Positions 1 through 8,333 of a stretch of DNA of 47,887 nucleotides are shown here, in pieces. The number at the start of each line of letters is the position of its first letter. Within the stretch, counting starts at the first letter, position 1. Source of the stretch: an uncultured Alphaproteobacteria bacterium. Its GTDB lineage: Bacteria; Pseudomonadota; Alphaproteobacteria; Rhizobiales; Aestuariivirgaceae. Made by a program: the position numbers and the translations under genes. The notes under the pieces were generated by a model. It was given only the letters and a program-made list of their open reading frames with translations. It had not been told where the DNA came from and searched no databases. The stretch is taken from contig CALMZX010000041.1 in assembly GCA_937870685.1 (NCBI GenBank), forward strand, positions 1-47,887, written 5' to 3'.

Positions 1-657
1 GCCCGCGACCTTGCCGCCGCGTTCCGTGATGGCCTTGAGCGCGCCATCGACCTGGGCGGGGGGCCCGAACATGTGCTCGCCACCAAGCCGCCGCACCTGT
101 GGGACGAGGTGCGGCCGCTCATCGTGACGGACAAACTGATGCGGGAGTTGTCGGCGCAGAACAATCCGCACGAAGCACTGGCCACCTTCAAGACGAAACT
201 TCAACCCCACCCGGCCAAGAGCGGGCTCTGGCTGGCGCTGGAGGAAATCCGCGACCCCGGCAACCTCGGCACCATCATCCGCACGGCGGATGCAGCCGGT
301 GCAGCGGGCATCATCCTGATCGGCGACTGCTGTGATCCCTTCGCGCCCGAATGCGTGCGCGCCACCACAGGCTCAATCTTTGCCGTGCCTCTGGTGAAGA
401 TGAACGCCGATGGTTTTGCCGCGTTTGCGGCCGCTTTCCCGGGAGATGTTGTGGGCACCGCCTCTGCCGCCAAGAGCGATTTCCGCCGCGCCTACGCAGC
501 CGACTGCCTGCTCGTTCTGGGGTCGGAATCGCGCGGGCTTTCACAAGCTGTTACAAAGGCTTGCAAGACCTTGGTGAGAATCCCGATGAAGCCCGGCGTG
601 GAGAGCCTCAACGTCGCCACGGCGGCGGCGCTGATGCTGTATCAGGCCAGGGCCTGA
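1..657 (+). CDS. TrmH/SpoU-family RNA methyltransferase (C-terminal part)
   Basis: This SPOUT-class enzyme transfers a methyl group from S-adenosylmethionine to a ribose 2'-OH in tRNA or rRNA. The frame is open to the first base, so the N-terminus lies outside the window; the GTG at 73 is an internal valine codon. All three SpoU motifs are visible: RDPGNLGTIIRTADAAG (about 250-300), LLVLGSESRGL (about 508-540) and the C-terminal block around PMKPGVESLNVATAAALMLY. The last two build the trefoil-knot SAM site. The SESRGL glycine/arginine loop and the ESLNVA segment are typical of an active enzyme. The substrate, 23S rRNA or tRNA, cannot be told from this part. The gene ends 10 bp before the convergent autotransporter gene, with no clear terminator between them. 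Confidence 0.9.
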   Translation, partial: ARDLAAAFRDGLERAIDLGGGPEHVLATKPPHLWDEVRPLIVTDKLMRELSAQNNPHEALATFKTKLQPHPAKSGLWLALEEIRDPGNLGTIIRTADAAGAAGIILIGDCCDPFAPECVRATTGSIFAVPLVKMNADGFAAFAAAFPGDVVGTASAAKSDFRRAYAADCLLVLGSESRGLSQAVTKACKTLVRIPMKPGVESLNVATAAALMLYQARA

Positions 658-667
658 TCCCGGACCC

Positions 668-3106
668 TCAGAAGTCGACCTTCATACCGGCCTTGCCACC
701 GAACGACTGATAGTCGCCAGACAGTCCGACCGCGACATCGCCATCGACAAAGAGGGCAATGTTGCTGGAGGCCTGAACGTCGAAGCCGATGCCGAGGTCC
801 ACCCAGGCCTTCTTGCCCTTCAGTGTGGTTGTCGTTGTGCCGCCACCAGAAGTGACCGAAACAGACTGGTCATCGTTCTTGAAGTCAGTCCACAGGTTCG
901 CTTTCAGCCAACCCGTCACAGCGGCACCGTTTCCGAGAGTGTTTGCGCTCTTGAGCCGGGCACCGAGGCGGCCGATCATCACGTCATCACCGCTCCAGCT
1001 TGTTTGCGTGAAATCGCTGGCGATGGCTGAATCCATGCTGTTGGACCCAGCAATGAACTGTGCCTGAGGTTCGATGGAAGCATTGCCCGCGAGGGCGATA
1101 TCCTGCCCCATCTCGAGGGATGCCAACCATCCCTTTGCATCCGTTGCGATGGTAGTGCCGCCGCCCGCAACATCAACGTCCAGCCACTGCCCCTGCAAGA
1201 CCGCATCGGCGTAGAACCCACCCGACGTGTGGCTGGCATAAAGTCCGGCAATCTTGCCGCTGGCCTCGTTGGTTCCCGCCGCGCCGCCTGCTGCCGGGGT
1301 TGAGGCATCATGGTTCATCCAGCCGAGGCCTCCGTAGAGGCCAAGGCGCGTGCGGCCGCCTGTGGAATTCTCGTGCGCCACAAGGTCAAGTCCGGCCTGC
1401 AACCCGGTCGTCGCCCCCGAAGACGCAATGTTGCCGATGCCACCAGCTGCCACCGACTCGTTGCCAAATTCACCGATGACCCTGCCCCAGACGTTGGAAT
1501 TCGGCGCGCGCTGCTGTTCGCCGAGGCGCTCATGGTAAGTGCCGAGGAAGGCATTGCCAAGCGAAGCGGACATTCCGCCTGCCGGAAGGGACGCAACCGC
1601 CCCGGCACGGACCGTCGACTGGAGATACCATACGTTGTCGGATTCAAGGTTGAGTTCATAGGCAAACGCACCGACGACGAGTGGAAGGCCAATGAATTCC
1701 TCATAGAGCATGAAATCGCCCGGCGCGGTATTGCCCGCCACCCGGACAACGGCGATACCCGCGCCTGGCCCGTCTCCGGTGTAGGATCCCTGCCCAACAT
1801 AGCCGCCCTGCAGAATGGTTGTGCCTCCGGTCACATCGCCGTTGATCACCAGAAGGTCGCTGGTGTTGAGGTCTGTGTCGAAGTCAAAACTGAAGTCACC
1901 AGTGCCCGCGTAGTCACCTTCCACGGTGAACACATCGCCTGCCGTGCTGTTTCGAACTCTCAAGGCACCGTTGTTGACGACATTTCCGCTCACTGAAAAT
2001 GCATGCGTGCCAGATACAGCGCCAGTGTAGCCAAATCCCGACCCATCGGAGATCGACAGATTGCCCGTCAGCGCAAAGCCGTTGTTGGCGCTCAGGTTGC
2101 TCAGGCCATAGAGGAAGAGTCCGTCGCCAGCATCAGACCCAACCGTGAGCGCATTGTTGGAGAACGACAGGAACGATCCGGATAGTCCAACCCGCTCCCA
2201 GTTCGTGATCGTGGTGTCGTTGATGGTCATCGGGCCAAGACCCTGGAAGGTCAGCGTGTCGGTGAAACCGTCTGCGCTGGAGAGATCGTCGCCGCCGCCA
2301 AGCAACTCGAGGCCGGTGTAGCTGGCTGCCGTGACGGTCAAGGCATCAGAGCCATCGCCACCCGAGTAGATCAACAGGTTGCCGCCGCTCCATGTGGCTT
2401 CATCGTCTCCGCTGCCCTGGGCCACAAGTGCCACCGTGCCCGCCGAGAGATCGAGCGTGTCCACTCCGGCCCCCTGGATCAGCGATGTCAAAAAGCCGCC
2501 AGACATGATGACGTCGTCGTCATCATTGCCCTGATCCAGCACGATGGCGATGGTGCCGGCGGTGATGTTGGCGTCATCGTTGCCATCACCCTGGTTCACC
2601 GTTCCGGCCAAGCCGCCGTTGCTGTTGAAGATATCGTTGCCGCCGCCCTGGTTCAGAACCGCCACTGAACCTGCACTGATGGTCGCCGTATCGTTGTCGC
2701 CACCCTGATCTACCGAAGTTGTCAGGCCGCCGTTGCTGTTGAACGTGTCATTGCCAGAGCCTTGGGTGAGGATTCCGACAGCTCCACCATTGACCGTGGC
2801 CTGATCATCATTTGCCCCTTGATCAATGTCCAGTGACGATCCACCATTGTTGATGAAAGTGTCATTTCCCGTACCCATTGTCGATGCAGGCAGGATGCTC
2901 AACAGTCCCAACCCGCCATCGTTGTGCGTCAGCGTGTCTGTGTTCGCACCCGTATTAACGCCGGAAGAGATCAGCCCGGTACAGGTAATTGTATTGGCAT
3001 TGGCGGCCACAAACGCCAGTGGCGTGCAAAGCGCATGGGCCGTTTGGCCATTGGCCATCACGAGAGCTGCCGTTCCCGACAGGAGGAGAGTGCTGATTTT
3101 CTTCAT
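668..3106 (-). CDS. Autotransporter (type Va secretion) with 19-residue passenger repeats
   Basis: This 812-residue protein has a Sec signal peptide (residues 1-25, ending TAHA) and a Gly/Asp/Asn-rich passenger. The C-terminal 270 or so residues look like an autotransporter beta-barrel: alternating hydrophobic strands (SNVWGRVIGEFGNES, KAWVDLGIGFDVQ) and a terminal phenylalanine in GMKVDF, as BAM recognises. Residues 81-252 are about nine tandem units of 19-20 residues with a consensus like NDTFNSNGGLTTSVDQGGG, probably stacking as beta-helix rungs. The passenger has no protease or lipase motif, so adhesion or a surface-layer role is only a guess. Start: ATG at 3106 with a weak purine-rich site. 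The gene is monocistronic and convergent with the upstream methylase. Confidence 0.85.
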   Translation of the reverse strand: MKKISTLLLSGTAALVMANGQTAHALCTPLAFVAANANTITCTGLISSGVNTGANTDTLTHNDGGLGLLSILPASTMGTGNDTFINNGGSSLDIDQGANDDQATVNGGAVGILTQGSGNDTFNSNGGLTTSVDQGGDNDTATISAGSVAVLNQGGGNDIFNSNGGLAGTVNQGDGNDDANITAGTIAIVLDQGNDDDDVIMSGGFLTSLIQGAGVDTLDLSAGTVALVAQGSGDDEATWSGGNLLIYSGGDGSDALTVTAASYTGLELLGGGDDLSSADGFTDTLTFQGLGPMTINDTTITNWERVGLSGSFLSFSNNALTVGSDAGDGLFLYGLSNLSANNGFALTGNLSISDGSGFGYTGAVSGTHAFSVSGNVVNNGALRVRNSTAGDVFTVEGDYAGTGDFSFDFDTDLNTSDLLVINGDVTGGTTILQGGYVGQGSYTGDGPGAGIAVVRVAGNTAPGDFMLYEEFIGLPLVVGAFAYELNLESDNVWYLQSTVRAGAVASLPAGGMSASLGNAFLGTYHERLGEQQRAPNSNVWGRVIGEFGNESVAAGGIGNIASSGATTGLQAGLDLVAHENSTGGRTRLGLYGGLGWMNHDASTPAAGGAAGTNEASGKIAGLYASHTSGGFYADAVLQGQWLDVDVAGGGTTIATDAKGWLASLEMGQDIALAGNASIEPQAQFIAGSNSMDSAIASDFTQTSWSGDDVMIGRLGARLKSANTLGNGAAVTGWLKANLWTDFKNDDQSVSVTSGGGTTTTTLKGKKAWVDLGIGFDVQASSNIALFVDGDVAVGLSGDYQSFGGKAGMKVDF
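2351..2866 (-). repeat. Repeats encoding the autotransporter passenger, about 19 codons each
   Basis: About nine consecutive units of 57-60 bp encode residues 81-252 of the autotransporter. Each unit begins with N/D-D, has a small-residue turn (NGG or SAG) near its centre and ends Q-G-x-G. The two NDxFNSNGGL units are the closest copies; others have diverged, so the array looks old, not freshly expanded. The unit length suits one or two beta-helix rungs. Confidence 0.75.
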
Positions 3107-3476
3107 TGCCGCCGTCTCGTATACTTCCCGCGCGCCGACTTTCGTCCCACGTCAGCGCTGCGCTACTCATACCGCCCCCGGCCCAATTATTAAGCACAGG
3201 TAAACAACCTGGAGCAAAGTGAATTGTGTCCGCCGCACGCAGGAAGCTGCTACCTTGGGGTGAAACACTGCGCATTCGGAGCTTTCGGCCCCAAAACTGT
3301 TGCCTGAGCGCCACAGTGGCAGCATCAGCAAGTCCCCGCAGTGTGAGGCTGGTTCACCCTGCACGCGTGATTTGAGCCTTGTTGACCTTGGCACTTCAGC
3401 GCAATTTCGCTTGGCAGACTGAACTTCCGGCCACGCCGGACTCACTGATTCTGCGGCAGGACGGCAGGAGTTTTTG
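3107..3476. other. Divergent intergenic region, about 370 bp
   Basis: This is the longest gene-free stretch. It separates the autotransporter (minus) from the flavoprotein (plus). I see no convincing small gene or RNA. An AT-rich patch at 3185-3193 reads TAATAA on the minus strand and could be a -10 for the autotransporter. TTGACC at 3382-3387 could be a -35 for the flavoprotein, but the hexamer 17 bp downstream is poor. Both promoter guesses are weak. Confidence 0.4.
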
Positions 3477-5900
3477 ATGAAATCGCACGCACGGGTGGTC
3501 ATTGTCGGGGGCGGCATCATGGGCGTGGGGTTGCTCTATCACCTTGCGCTGGAGGGCTGGACCGACATCGTGCTCATCGAGAAGGGTGAACTAACGTCGG
3601 GTTCCACCTGGCACGCGGCGGGGCAGTGCCCGCACTTCAACGGCTCGCTCAACATGACCAAGGTGCATCTTTATGGCACCCAGCTCTACCCGCAGTTGGA
3701 GAAGCTCACCGGACAGGCCGTGTCCTGGCATGGCTGCGGGGGCTTGCGCCTTGCCACCACCGATGAAGAGGTGAACTGGCTGAAATACGTCTACGGCATC
3801 TCGAAGCTCGCTGGCTATGAGGGAGAGATCATCGGCCCGTCCGAGATCAAGCAGTATCACCCTTTCCTCGACACCTTCGGCATCAAGGCCGCCTTCCGCA
3901 CCGTGACGGACGGGCATGTGGCGCCCGCAGACATCACCAACGCCATGGCAACTGGTGCCCGCAATCTTGGCGCCACCATCTACCGCCGTACCCAGGTGAA
4001 CGACATCAAGCTGCTGCCCAACGGCGAGTGGCGCGTCTTCACCGACAAGGGCAACATTGATTGCGAGCATGTGGTGAACTCGGCCGGCTCCTACTGCGAT
4101 GTGGTGGCCTCGTGGACGGGCCATCTCGCCCCCATCGCCAACATGCTGCACCAATACATCATCACCGAGCCGCTGCAGGAACTCATCGACCTGAAGATGG
4201 AACTGCCTGTGGTGCGCGACCCCTACTCCCATGCCTACCTGCGCGAGGAAACGAACGGCGTGCTTGTCGGGCCTTACGAGACGGCAACCGCCCACACCTG
4301 CTGGGACGGCAAGCCGCCGCGCTGGGACTATGAAAGCGAGCTGGAACCCAACGAGCTCGACCGCATCATGCCATGGCTGGAAAAAGCGACGGAACGCCTG
4401 CCGCTGTTCGGCAAGACGGGCATCAAGTCCATCATCTCCGGCGCCATCACGCACACGCCGGATGGTGTTTATCTCTCCGGTCCGGCGCATGGACCAAAGA
4501 ACTACTGGATGCACTGTGGCGCCTCCATCGGCATCTGCCAGGGTGGCGGTGCAGGCAAGTACCTCGCGCAGTGGATGGTGCACGGCCAGGCCGAAATCAA
4601 CATGCGCGAATTTGATCCGCGCCGCTTTGGCCCGTGGGCCACGAAGGACTACACCACGGAAGTCTCCGTCGCCGACTATCACCACATGTATTACTGCTAC
4701 AAGCCGGCGGAACAGCATGCGGTGGGGCGCAACCTCCGCACCTCGGCCCTGCACGACACGCTGGCCAAGCACGGCGCGCAGTTCGCCCAGATTTTCGGCT
4801 GGGAGCGGGCGCGCTGGTATGACCGGTCCGGCGAAGGCGAACGCTACTCGTTCCGCCGCTCCAACTGGTGGAACGCCGTCAAGGACGAGGCGCTGGCGGT
4901 GCGCGAACGGGTCGGGCTGATGGATCTCTCGACCTTCGCCAAGTTCGAAGTGAAAGGCCGCGATGCCTTCTCCTTCCTCAACCGCATCTGTGCCAACAAG
5001 GTTCCGGAGAAGGATGGCGGCATCATCCTCACCCATCTCCTGAACGAGAACGGCTTCATCGAGAGCGAACTCACCATCACGCGGGTGGCGGCGGACCATT
5101 TCTATGTGCTGTCGGCGGCTGCAGCGCAGCTGTACGACATGGACCAGCTGTCCTGGCGCAAGGCGGACAGCGAGGCCGTGAGCATCAGCGATGTGACGGA
5201 TGATTTTGGCGTGCTCATTCTGGCGGGCCCCAAGTCGCGCGATGTTCTGAGGGCCTGCACGGACACGGACCTGACATCGCCTTCGTTCCGCTGGCTCACC
5301 GCCAAGACCCGCACCGTTGCCGGCGTGGACAAGGTGCGCCTGCTGCGCATGACCTATGTCGGCGAACTGGGCTGGGAACTGCATGTGCCGCGTGCCGGGA
5401 TGCAGGCGGTGTTTGACGCATTGATGAAAGCGGGAGCCCCGCACGGCCTCAGCCTGTTCGGCACCTATGCGATGAATTCGCTGCGCATGGAAAAGGGCTA
5501 TCGCGGCTGGGGTTCGGAACTCACCGCCGAAATCGACATGTTCGAGGCCTCCATGGAACGCTTCATCCGTCTCGACAAACAGGACTTCACGGGCAAGGCC
5601 GCAAGCCTCTCGCGCAAGCAGAAGGGCCAGCGCATGAAGCTCGTTTACATGAGCGTGGACAACACCGATTCCGATTGCGTGGGCAACGAGCCCGTCTATC
5701 GCGACGGCAAGGTGGTGGGCGTCACGACCTCCGGCGCATTCGGTCACGCCACGGGCAAGTCTCTCGCCTTCGCTTATGTGCCGCCTGACGCCACGGCAGA
5801 GGGTACGGAATTCGGGATCATGATGTTTGGCGAAATGCGCAAGGCCCGCATCATCCCCGAGAGCATCTGGGATCCGGACAACAGCAGGATCAGGGTGTGA
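3477..5900 (+). CDS. FAD-dependent dimethylglycine/sarcosine dehydrogenase-like oxidoreductase
   Basis: This 807-residue flavoprotein probably demethylates an N-methylated glycine (dimethylglycine or sarcosine type) and passes the one-carbon unit to tetrahydrofolate. The N-terminal half is a DAO-type FAD domain with the dinucleotide motif VVIVGGGIMG (residues 7-16) and GSTWHAAG, whose histidine (about 46) matches the covalent-flavin position of dimethylglycine and sarcosine dehydrogenases. From about residue 430 it has a GcvT/aminomethyltransferase-like folate domain (VGLMDLSTFAKFEV, then YVGELGWELHVP). Start: ATG at 3477, six bases after an AGGAG site; the TTG one codon earlier is too close to that site. 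It stands alone, with no betaine demethylase neighbours, so the exact substrate is open. Confidence 0.85.
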   Translation: MKSHARVVIVGGGIMGVGLLYHLALEGWTDIVLIEKGELTSGSTWHAAGQCPHFNGSLNMTKVHLYGTQLYPQLEKLTGQAVSWHGCGGLRLATTDEEVNWLKYVYGISKLAGYEGEIIGPSEIKQYHPFLDTFGIKAAFRTVTDGHVAPADITNAMATGARNLGATIYRRTQVNDIKLLPNGEWRVFTDKGNIDCEHVVNSAGSYCDVVASWTGHLAPIANMLHQYIITEPLQELIDLKMELPVVRDPYSHAYLREETNGVLVGPYETATAHTCWDGKPPRWDYESELEPNELDRIMPWLEKATERLPLFGKTGIKSIISGAITHTPDGVYLSGPAHGPKNYWMHCGASIGICQGGGAGKYLAQWMVHGQAEINMREFDPRRFGPWATKDYTTEVSVADYHHMYYCYKPAEQHAVGRNLRTSALHDTLAKHGAQFAQIFGWERARWYDRSGEGERYSFRRSNWWNAVKDEALAVRERVGLMDLSTFAKFEVKGRDAFSFLNRICANKVPEKDGGIILTHLLNENGFIESELTITRVAADHFYVLSAAAAQLYDMDQLSWRKADSEAVSISDVTDDFGVLILAGPKSRDVLRACTDTDLTSPSFRWLTAKTRTVAGVDKVRLLRMTYVGELGWELHVPRAGMQAVFDALMKAGAPHGLSLFGTYAMNSLRMEKGYRGWGSELTAEIDMFEASMERFIRLDKQDFTGKAASLSRKQKGQRMKLVYMSVDNTDSDCVGNEPVYRDGKVVGVTTSGAFGHATGKSLAFAYVPPDATAEGTEFGIMMFGEMRKARIIPESIWDPDNSRIRV

Positions 5901-5943
5901 GAAGGTCAACATCCTCCCAAACGCTTTTGCCTCTTCCTGTCAC

Positions 5944-6066
5944 TTCCCTCCCCCTTGTGGGGAGGGCCAGGGTGGGGGTCGGGTGGTGTTGCAATTTGTG
6001 GGGAAGCCCTGCGCCTTGGGCCGGAGCGACCCCCACCCTTGATCCCTCCCCACAAGGGGGAGGGAA
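5944..6066. repeat. Inverted repeat pair, 38-40 bp arms (interspersed palindrome)
   Basis: The left arm (5944-5981) and right arm (6027-6066) are near-perfect reverse complements, differing by a small indel after the first 23 bases. Each arm is itself a palindrome of the form CCTCCCC-cttgt-GGGGAGG. Similar CCCTCCCC/GGGGAGGG palindromes are common between genes in Rhizobiales genomes. Transcribed from the flavoprotein side it would form a strong hairpin and may act as a transcript end, though no T-run follows. Confidence 0.8.
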
Positions 6067-6114
6067 AATGCTGCCGTGGAAATTCACTGCTGCTGAAGGC
6101 AGGTCATCCGCACC

Positions 6115-7017
6115 ATGAAACCCGCTTCCAATCCCCTGCTCGGCATTGGCCTGGTGCTTGCCGCCATGGCCATTTTGCCGGGCATTGACGTGTGCGCGAA
6201 GTTTCTTGGGCAGCAGGGCGTGCCCGTGATGCAGATGGTGTGGGCGCGCTTCTTATTCGGTTCGCTGTTCACACTGCCTTTCGCGCTCGCTGTTGATGGC
6301 AAAAATGCCCTGCGCCCGGTGAACCCGTTCTTCAACGCGCTGCGGGCGGCACTGCTCATCGCCGGCACGATCTGCTTCTTCATGGCGCTGCACACGCTGT
6401 CGATTGCCGACACGCTGGCGATCTACTTCGTGCAGCCCATCCTGATCACGGCGTTGTCGCCCCTGCTGCTGCGGGAGAAGGTGGGCATCCGCCGCTGGAT
6501 CACGGTGGCGATCGGCTTCATCGGTGTCTTGATCATCATCCGGCCCGGCCTTGTGGCGTTCAACATCGGCTCGGTCTTTGCGCTCGCCTCAGGCACGGCG
6601 TCGGCGCTTTACATCATCGTGACGCGGCATCTCACGGGCAAGGCCAACGCCATGGTCACCACGTTCCAGTCCAGCGTCATCGGTGCGGCAGGGCTCACTC
6701 TGGCCGCACCGCTTTACTGGTTGCCTGTCACGGGCCAGCAGTGGTTGTTGCTGATCCTGCTCGGTGCCATCGCCATTGCCGGTCACTATCTCATCACCAA
6801 GGCCTATGACTACGCGGAAGCTTCCCTGCTTTCGCCGTTCAACTACACGGAGATGATCATGGCGGTGGTGGCGGGCTGGTATTTCTTCGGCGATTTCCCG
6901 GACAACTGGACCTTCACCGGCGTCGCCATCCTGATCGCCTGCGCGATCTACATTTCCGTCCGTGAGCGCAAGCGCGGCATCACGATCAACACCGAAGGCG
7001 GGCCGGTGGTGGGTTGA
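6115..7017 (+). CDS. EamA-family (DMT superfamily) transporter
   Basis: This 300-residue inner-membrane protein has about ten hydrophobic segments arranged as two EamA repeats. The first starts at GIGLVLAAMAILPGIDVCAKFL, and the second begins near VFALASGTASALYIIV. Length and layout are normal for drug/metabolite exporters that move amino acids, metabolites or small toxic compounds. The substrate cannot be inferred. The short charged C-terminal tail (RERKRG) is cytoplasmic by the positive-inside rule. Start: ATG at 6115 with an AAGG-type site upstream. Unrelated palindromic repeats flank the gene on both sides. Confidence 0.85.
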   Translation: MKPASNPLLGIGLVLAAMAILPGIDVCAKFLGQQGVPVMQMVWARFLFGSLFTLPFALAVDGKNALRPVNPFFNALRAALLIAGTICFFMALHTLSIADTLAIYFVQPILITALSPLLLREKVGIRRWITVAIGFIGVLIIIRPGLVAFNIGSVFALASGTASALYIIVTRHLTGKANAMVTTFQSSVIGAAGLTLAAPLYWLPVTGQQWLLLILLGAIAIAGHYLITKAYDYAEASLLSPFNYTEMIMAVVAGWYFFGDFPDNWTFTGVAILIACAIYISVRERKRGITINTEGGPVVG

Positions 7018-7051
7018 AGTCTGCCTCTTCCAGATTTATCCACCAAATTCC

Positions 7052-7216
7052 GTCACCCCGGCGCAGGCCGGGGCCAGGCTTTTCATATGGCATCGGCAAG
7101 TGAAACCGAGAACTCATCACGCCTGCTGCATTCGCAATGAAAGGCCATGATTTTGATAAGGCTTCAAGACAGAGACAGTGGAACGCAAGCCCCGCCCCGG
7201 CCTGCGCCGGGGTGAC
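7052..7216. repeat. Inverted repeat pair, 23-bp arms (GTCACCCCGG family)
   Basis: GTCACCCCGGCGCAGGCCGG... at 7052-7074 recurs as its exact reverse complement at 7194-7216, about 120 bp away. Each copy is internally palindromic around GGCGCAGGCC. This resembles the short GTCA-CCCCGG repeats scattered between genes in many alphaproteobacteria. The spacer holds no gene I can support. The pair could fold in RNA and end the EamA transcript. Confidence 0.8.
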
Positions 7217-7292
7217 AGCAGTTTGGAACGAAAGACGAGGCACGTGCTTGTGCCGTTCACGTTCGAGGAATGCCTGACAGCACTTGCCGTGA

Positions 7293-7829
7293 TCAGTGTG
7301 CGGCCACAGGTGTGCCGCCGTTTCCGGCCCGCATCTTCAGCAGGTACCAGACAATGGCCACACCCACGGCCTTGCTCAGCACTTCCGTGGCGAAGGCGGC
7401 GGGTGTGAGGTAGCCTGCGAGATGCTGGAAGGCAAAGGTGTCCAGCGGCACGGCCACGAGGCTGGAGACGAGAATGCGCTGCTGCAGCGGTTTCTTCCAG
7501 AAGGAATAGATGGCCCAGTCAGCGAGTTCGGAAAGGATGAAGGCCGTGACGGACGCCACGGCGATGCCTGCGTCCACCATGGCATAGGTCACGAGGCCCG
7601 CCACAAGTGTTGCCAGCAGGACCTTGTGGCCGATTTCGCGCTGGGCATAGTCGCGCAGCACAAACACGAAACCGACCACGAGATTGGCGAGAAAGAAAGT
7701 GCCCCAGCTTGCGGTGGTCCACTGGGTCACGCCCTCAACCAGTTGGGTGGGCGCGAACAACCAGTTGACCAGCACGATGGAGGCCACATAGGCCCCCACC
7801 GCGGTGATGCTGCGGGCAGCGGCGTTCAT
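7293..7829 (-). CDS. VUT-family membrane transporter (YhhQ-like, probably queuosine precursor)
   Basis: This 178-residue protein has about five membrane segments and the features of the VUT/Vut_1 family: RDYAQREIGHKV in the first half and ILSELADWAIYSFWKK followed by RILVSSLVAVPLDTFAF in the second. Family members import preQ0/preQ1 for queuosine (YhhQ) or other small compounds; the queuosine role here is inference. It is somewhat short for the family. The ATG at 7829 shares one base with the ndk stop (TGATG), so it is translationally coupled to ndk. Confidence 0.8.
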   Translation of the reverse strand: MNAAARSITAVGAYVASIVLVNWLFAPTQLVEGVTQWTTASWGTFFLANLVVGFVFVLRDYAQREIGHKVLLATLVAGLVTYAMVDAGIAVASVTAFILSELADWAIYSFWKKPLQQRILVSSLVAVPLDTFAFQHLAGYLTPAAFATEVLSKAVGVAIVWYLLKMRAGNGGTPVAAH

Positions 7830-8251
7830 CAGCCGACGATCTCGAAACCTGCGAAGTTCTGGCCGATTTCGATCTTGGCGTTGTCAACGCTGTCGGAACC
7901 GTGCACCGAGTTGGCTTCAATCGACTCGGCGAATTCCTTGCGGATGGTGCCGGGGGCGGCGTTGGCCGGGTTGGTGGCGCCCATCACTTCGCGGTACTTG
8001 GCGACGGCGTTCTCGCCTTCCAGCACCTGCACAACGATCGGGCCGGACATCATGAAGGAGACGAGATCCTTGAAGAAGGGGCGTTCCTTGTGGACGCCGT
8101 AAAAGGCTTCCGCCTGGGCCGGGCCCCACTGCACGCGCTTCTGCGCGACGATGCGAAGGCCTGCCTTTTCAATGACGGCGTTGATGGCGCCCGTCAGGTT
8201 GCGGCGGGTTGCATCCGGCTTGATGATGGAAAACGTGCGTTCAATGGCCAT
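7829..8251 (-). CDS. ndk: Nucleoside diphosphate kinase
   Basis: Ndk moves the gamma phosphate between nucleoside triphosphates and diphosphates through a phosphohistidine. The 140-residue protein is full length: it starts [11 protein letters not shown], carries the catalytic histidine at about 117 in SVHGSDS, and has the [14 protein letters not shown] loop of the nucleotide site. Start: ATG at 8251, preceded by a GAGG site; the longer reading upstream runs into non-conserved sequence. The VUT transporter overlaps its stop by one base, so the two form a short operon. Confidence 0.97.
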   Translation of the reverse strand: MAIERTFSIIKPDATRRNLTGAINAVIEKAGLRIVAQKRVQWGPAQAEAFYGVHKERPFFKDLVSFMMSGPIVVQVLEGENAVAKYREVMGATNPANAAPGTIRKEFAESIEANSVHGSDSVDNAKIEIGQNFAGFEIVG

Positions 8252-8277
8252 TTTGGTCCTCGTTTGAATGAAATGGA

Positions 8278-8304
8278 ATGGGGCGCCGTCTAGCAGCGCC
8301 CCAT
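8278..8304 (-). terminator. Hairpin after the OmpA-type gene
   Basis: A 9-bp perfect stem, ATGGGGCGC (8278-8286) with GCGCCCCAT (8296-8304), has a 9-base loop. It lies between the OmpA-type stop (8334) and the ndk start. On the minus strand it is followed by TCCATTTCATTC, only a loose T-rich stretch, so termination may be partial. Confidence 0.55.
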
Positions 8305-8333
8305 CCGGGTGGCAAGTGTCTCGCCGGAACGGC

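Noticed and set aside
73-657. GTG at 73 as the true start of the first gene
   Set aside because: The frame is open to base 1 and the SpoU family needs more N-terminal sequence.
2351-2866. CRISPR array
   Set aside because: The repeats are coding, diverged and without unique spacers of constant length.
3107-3476. tRNA or riboswitch in the long intergenic region
   Set aside because: No TPsiC-like loop with paired acceptor ends, and no recognisable riboswitch core.
3591-5912. 773-codon open frame antisense to the flavoprotein
   Set aside because: It mirrors a high-GC coding gene, is rich in His/Arg/Ala/Val with no motif, and the plus-strand protein is clearly real.
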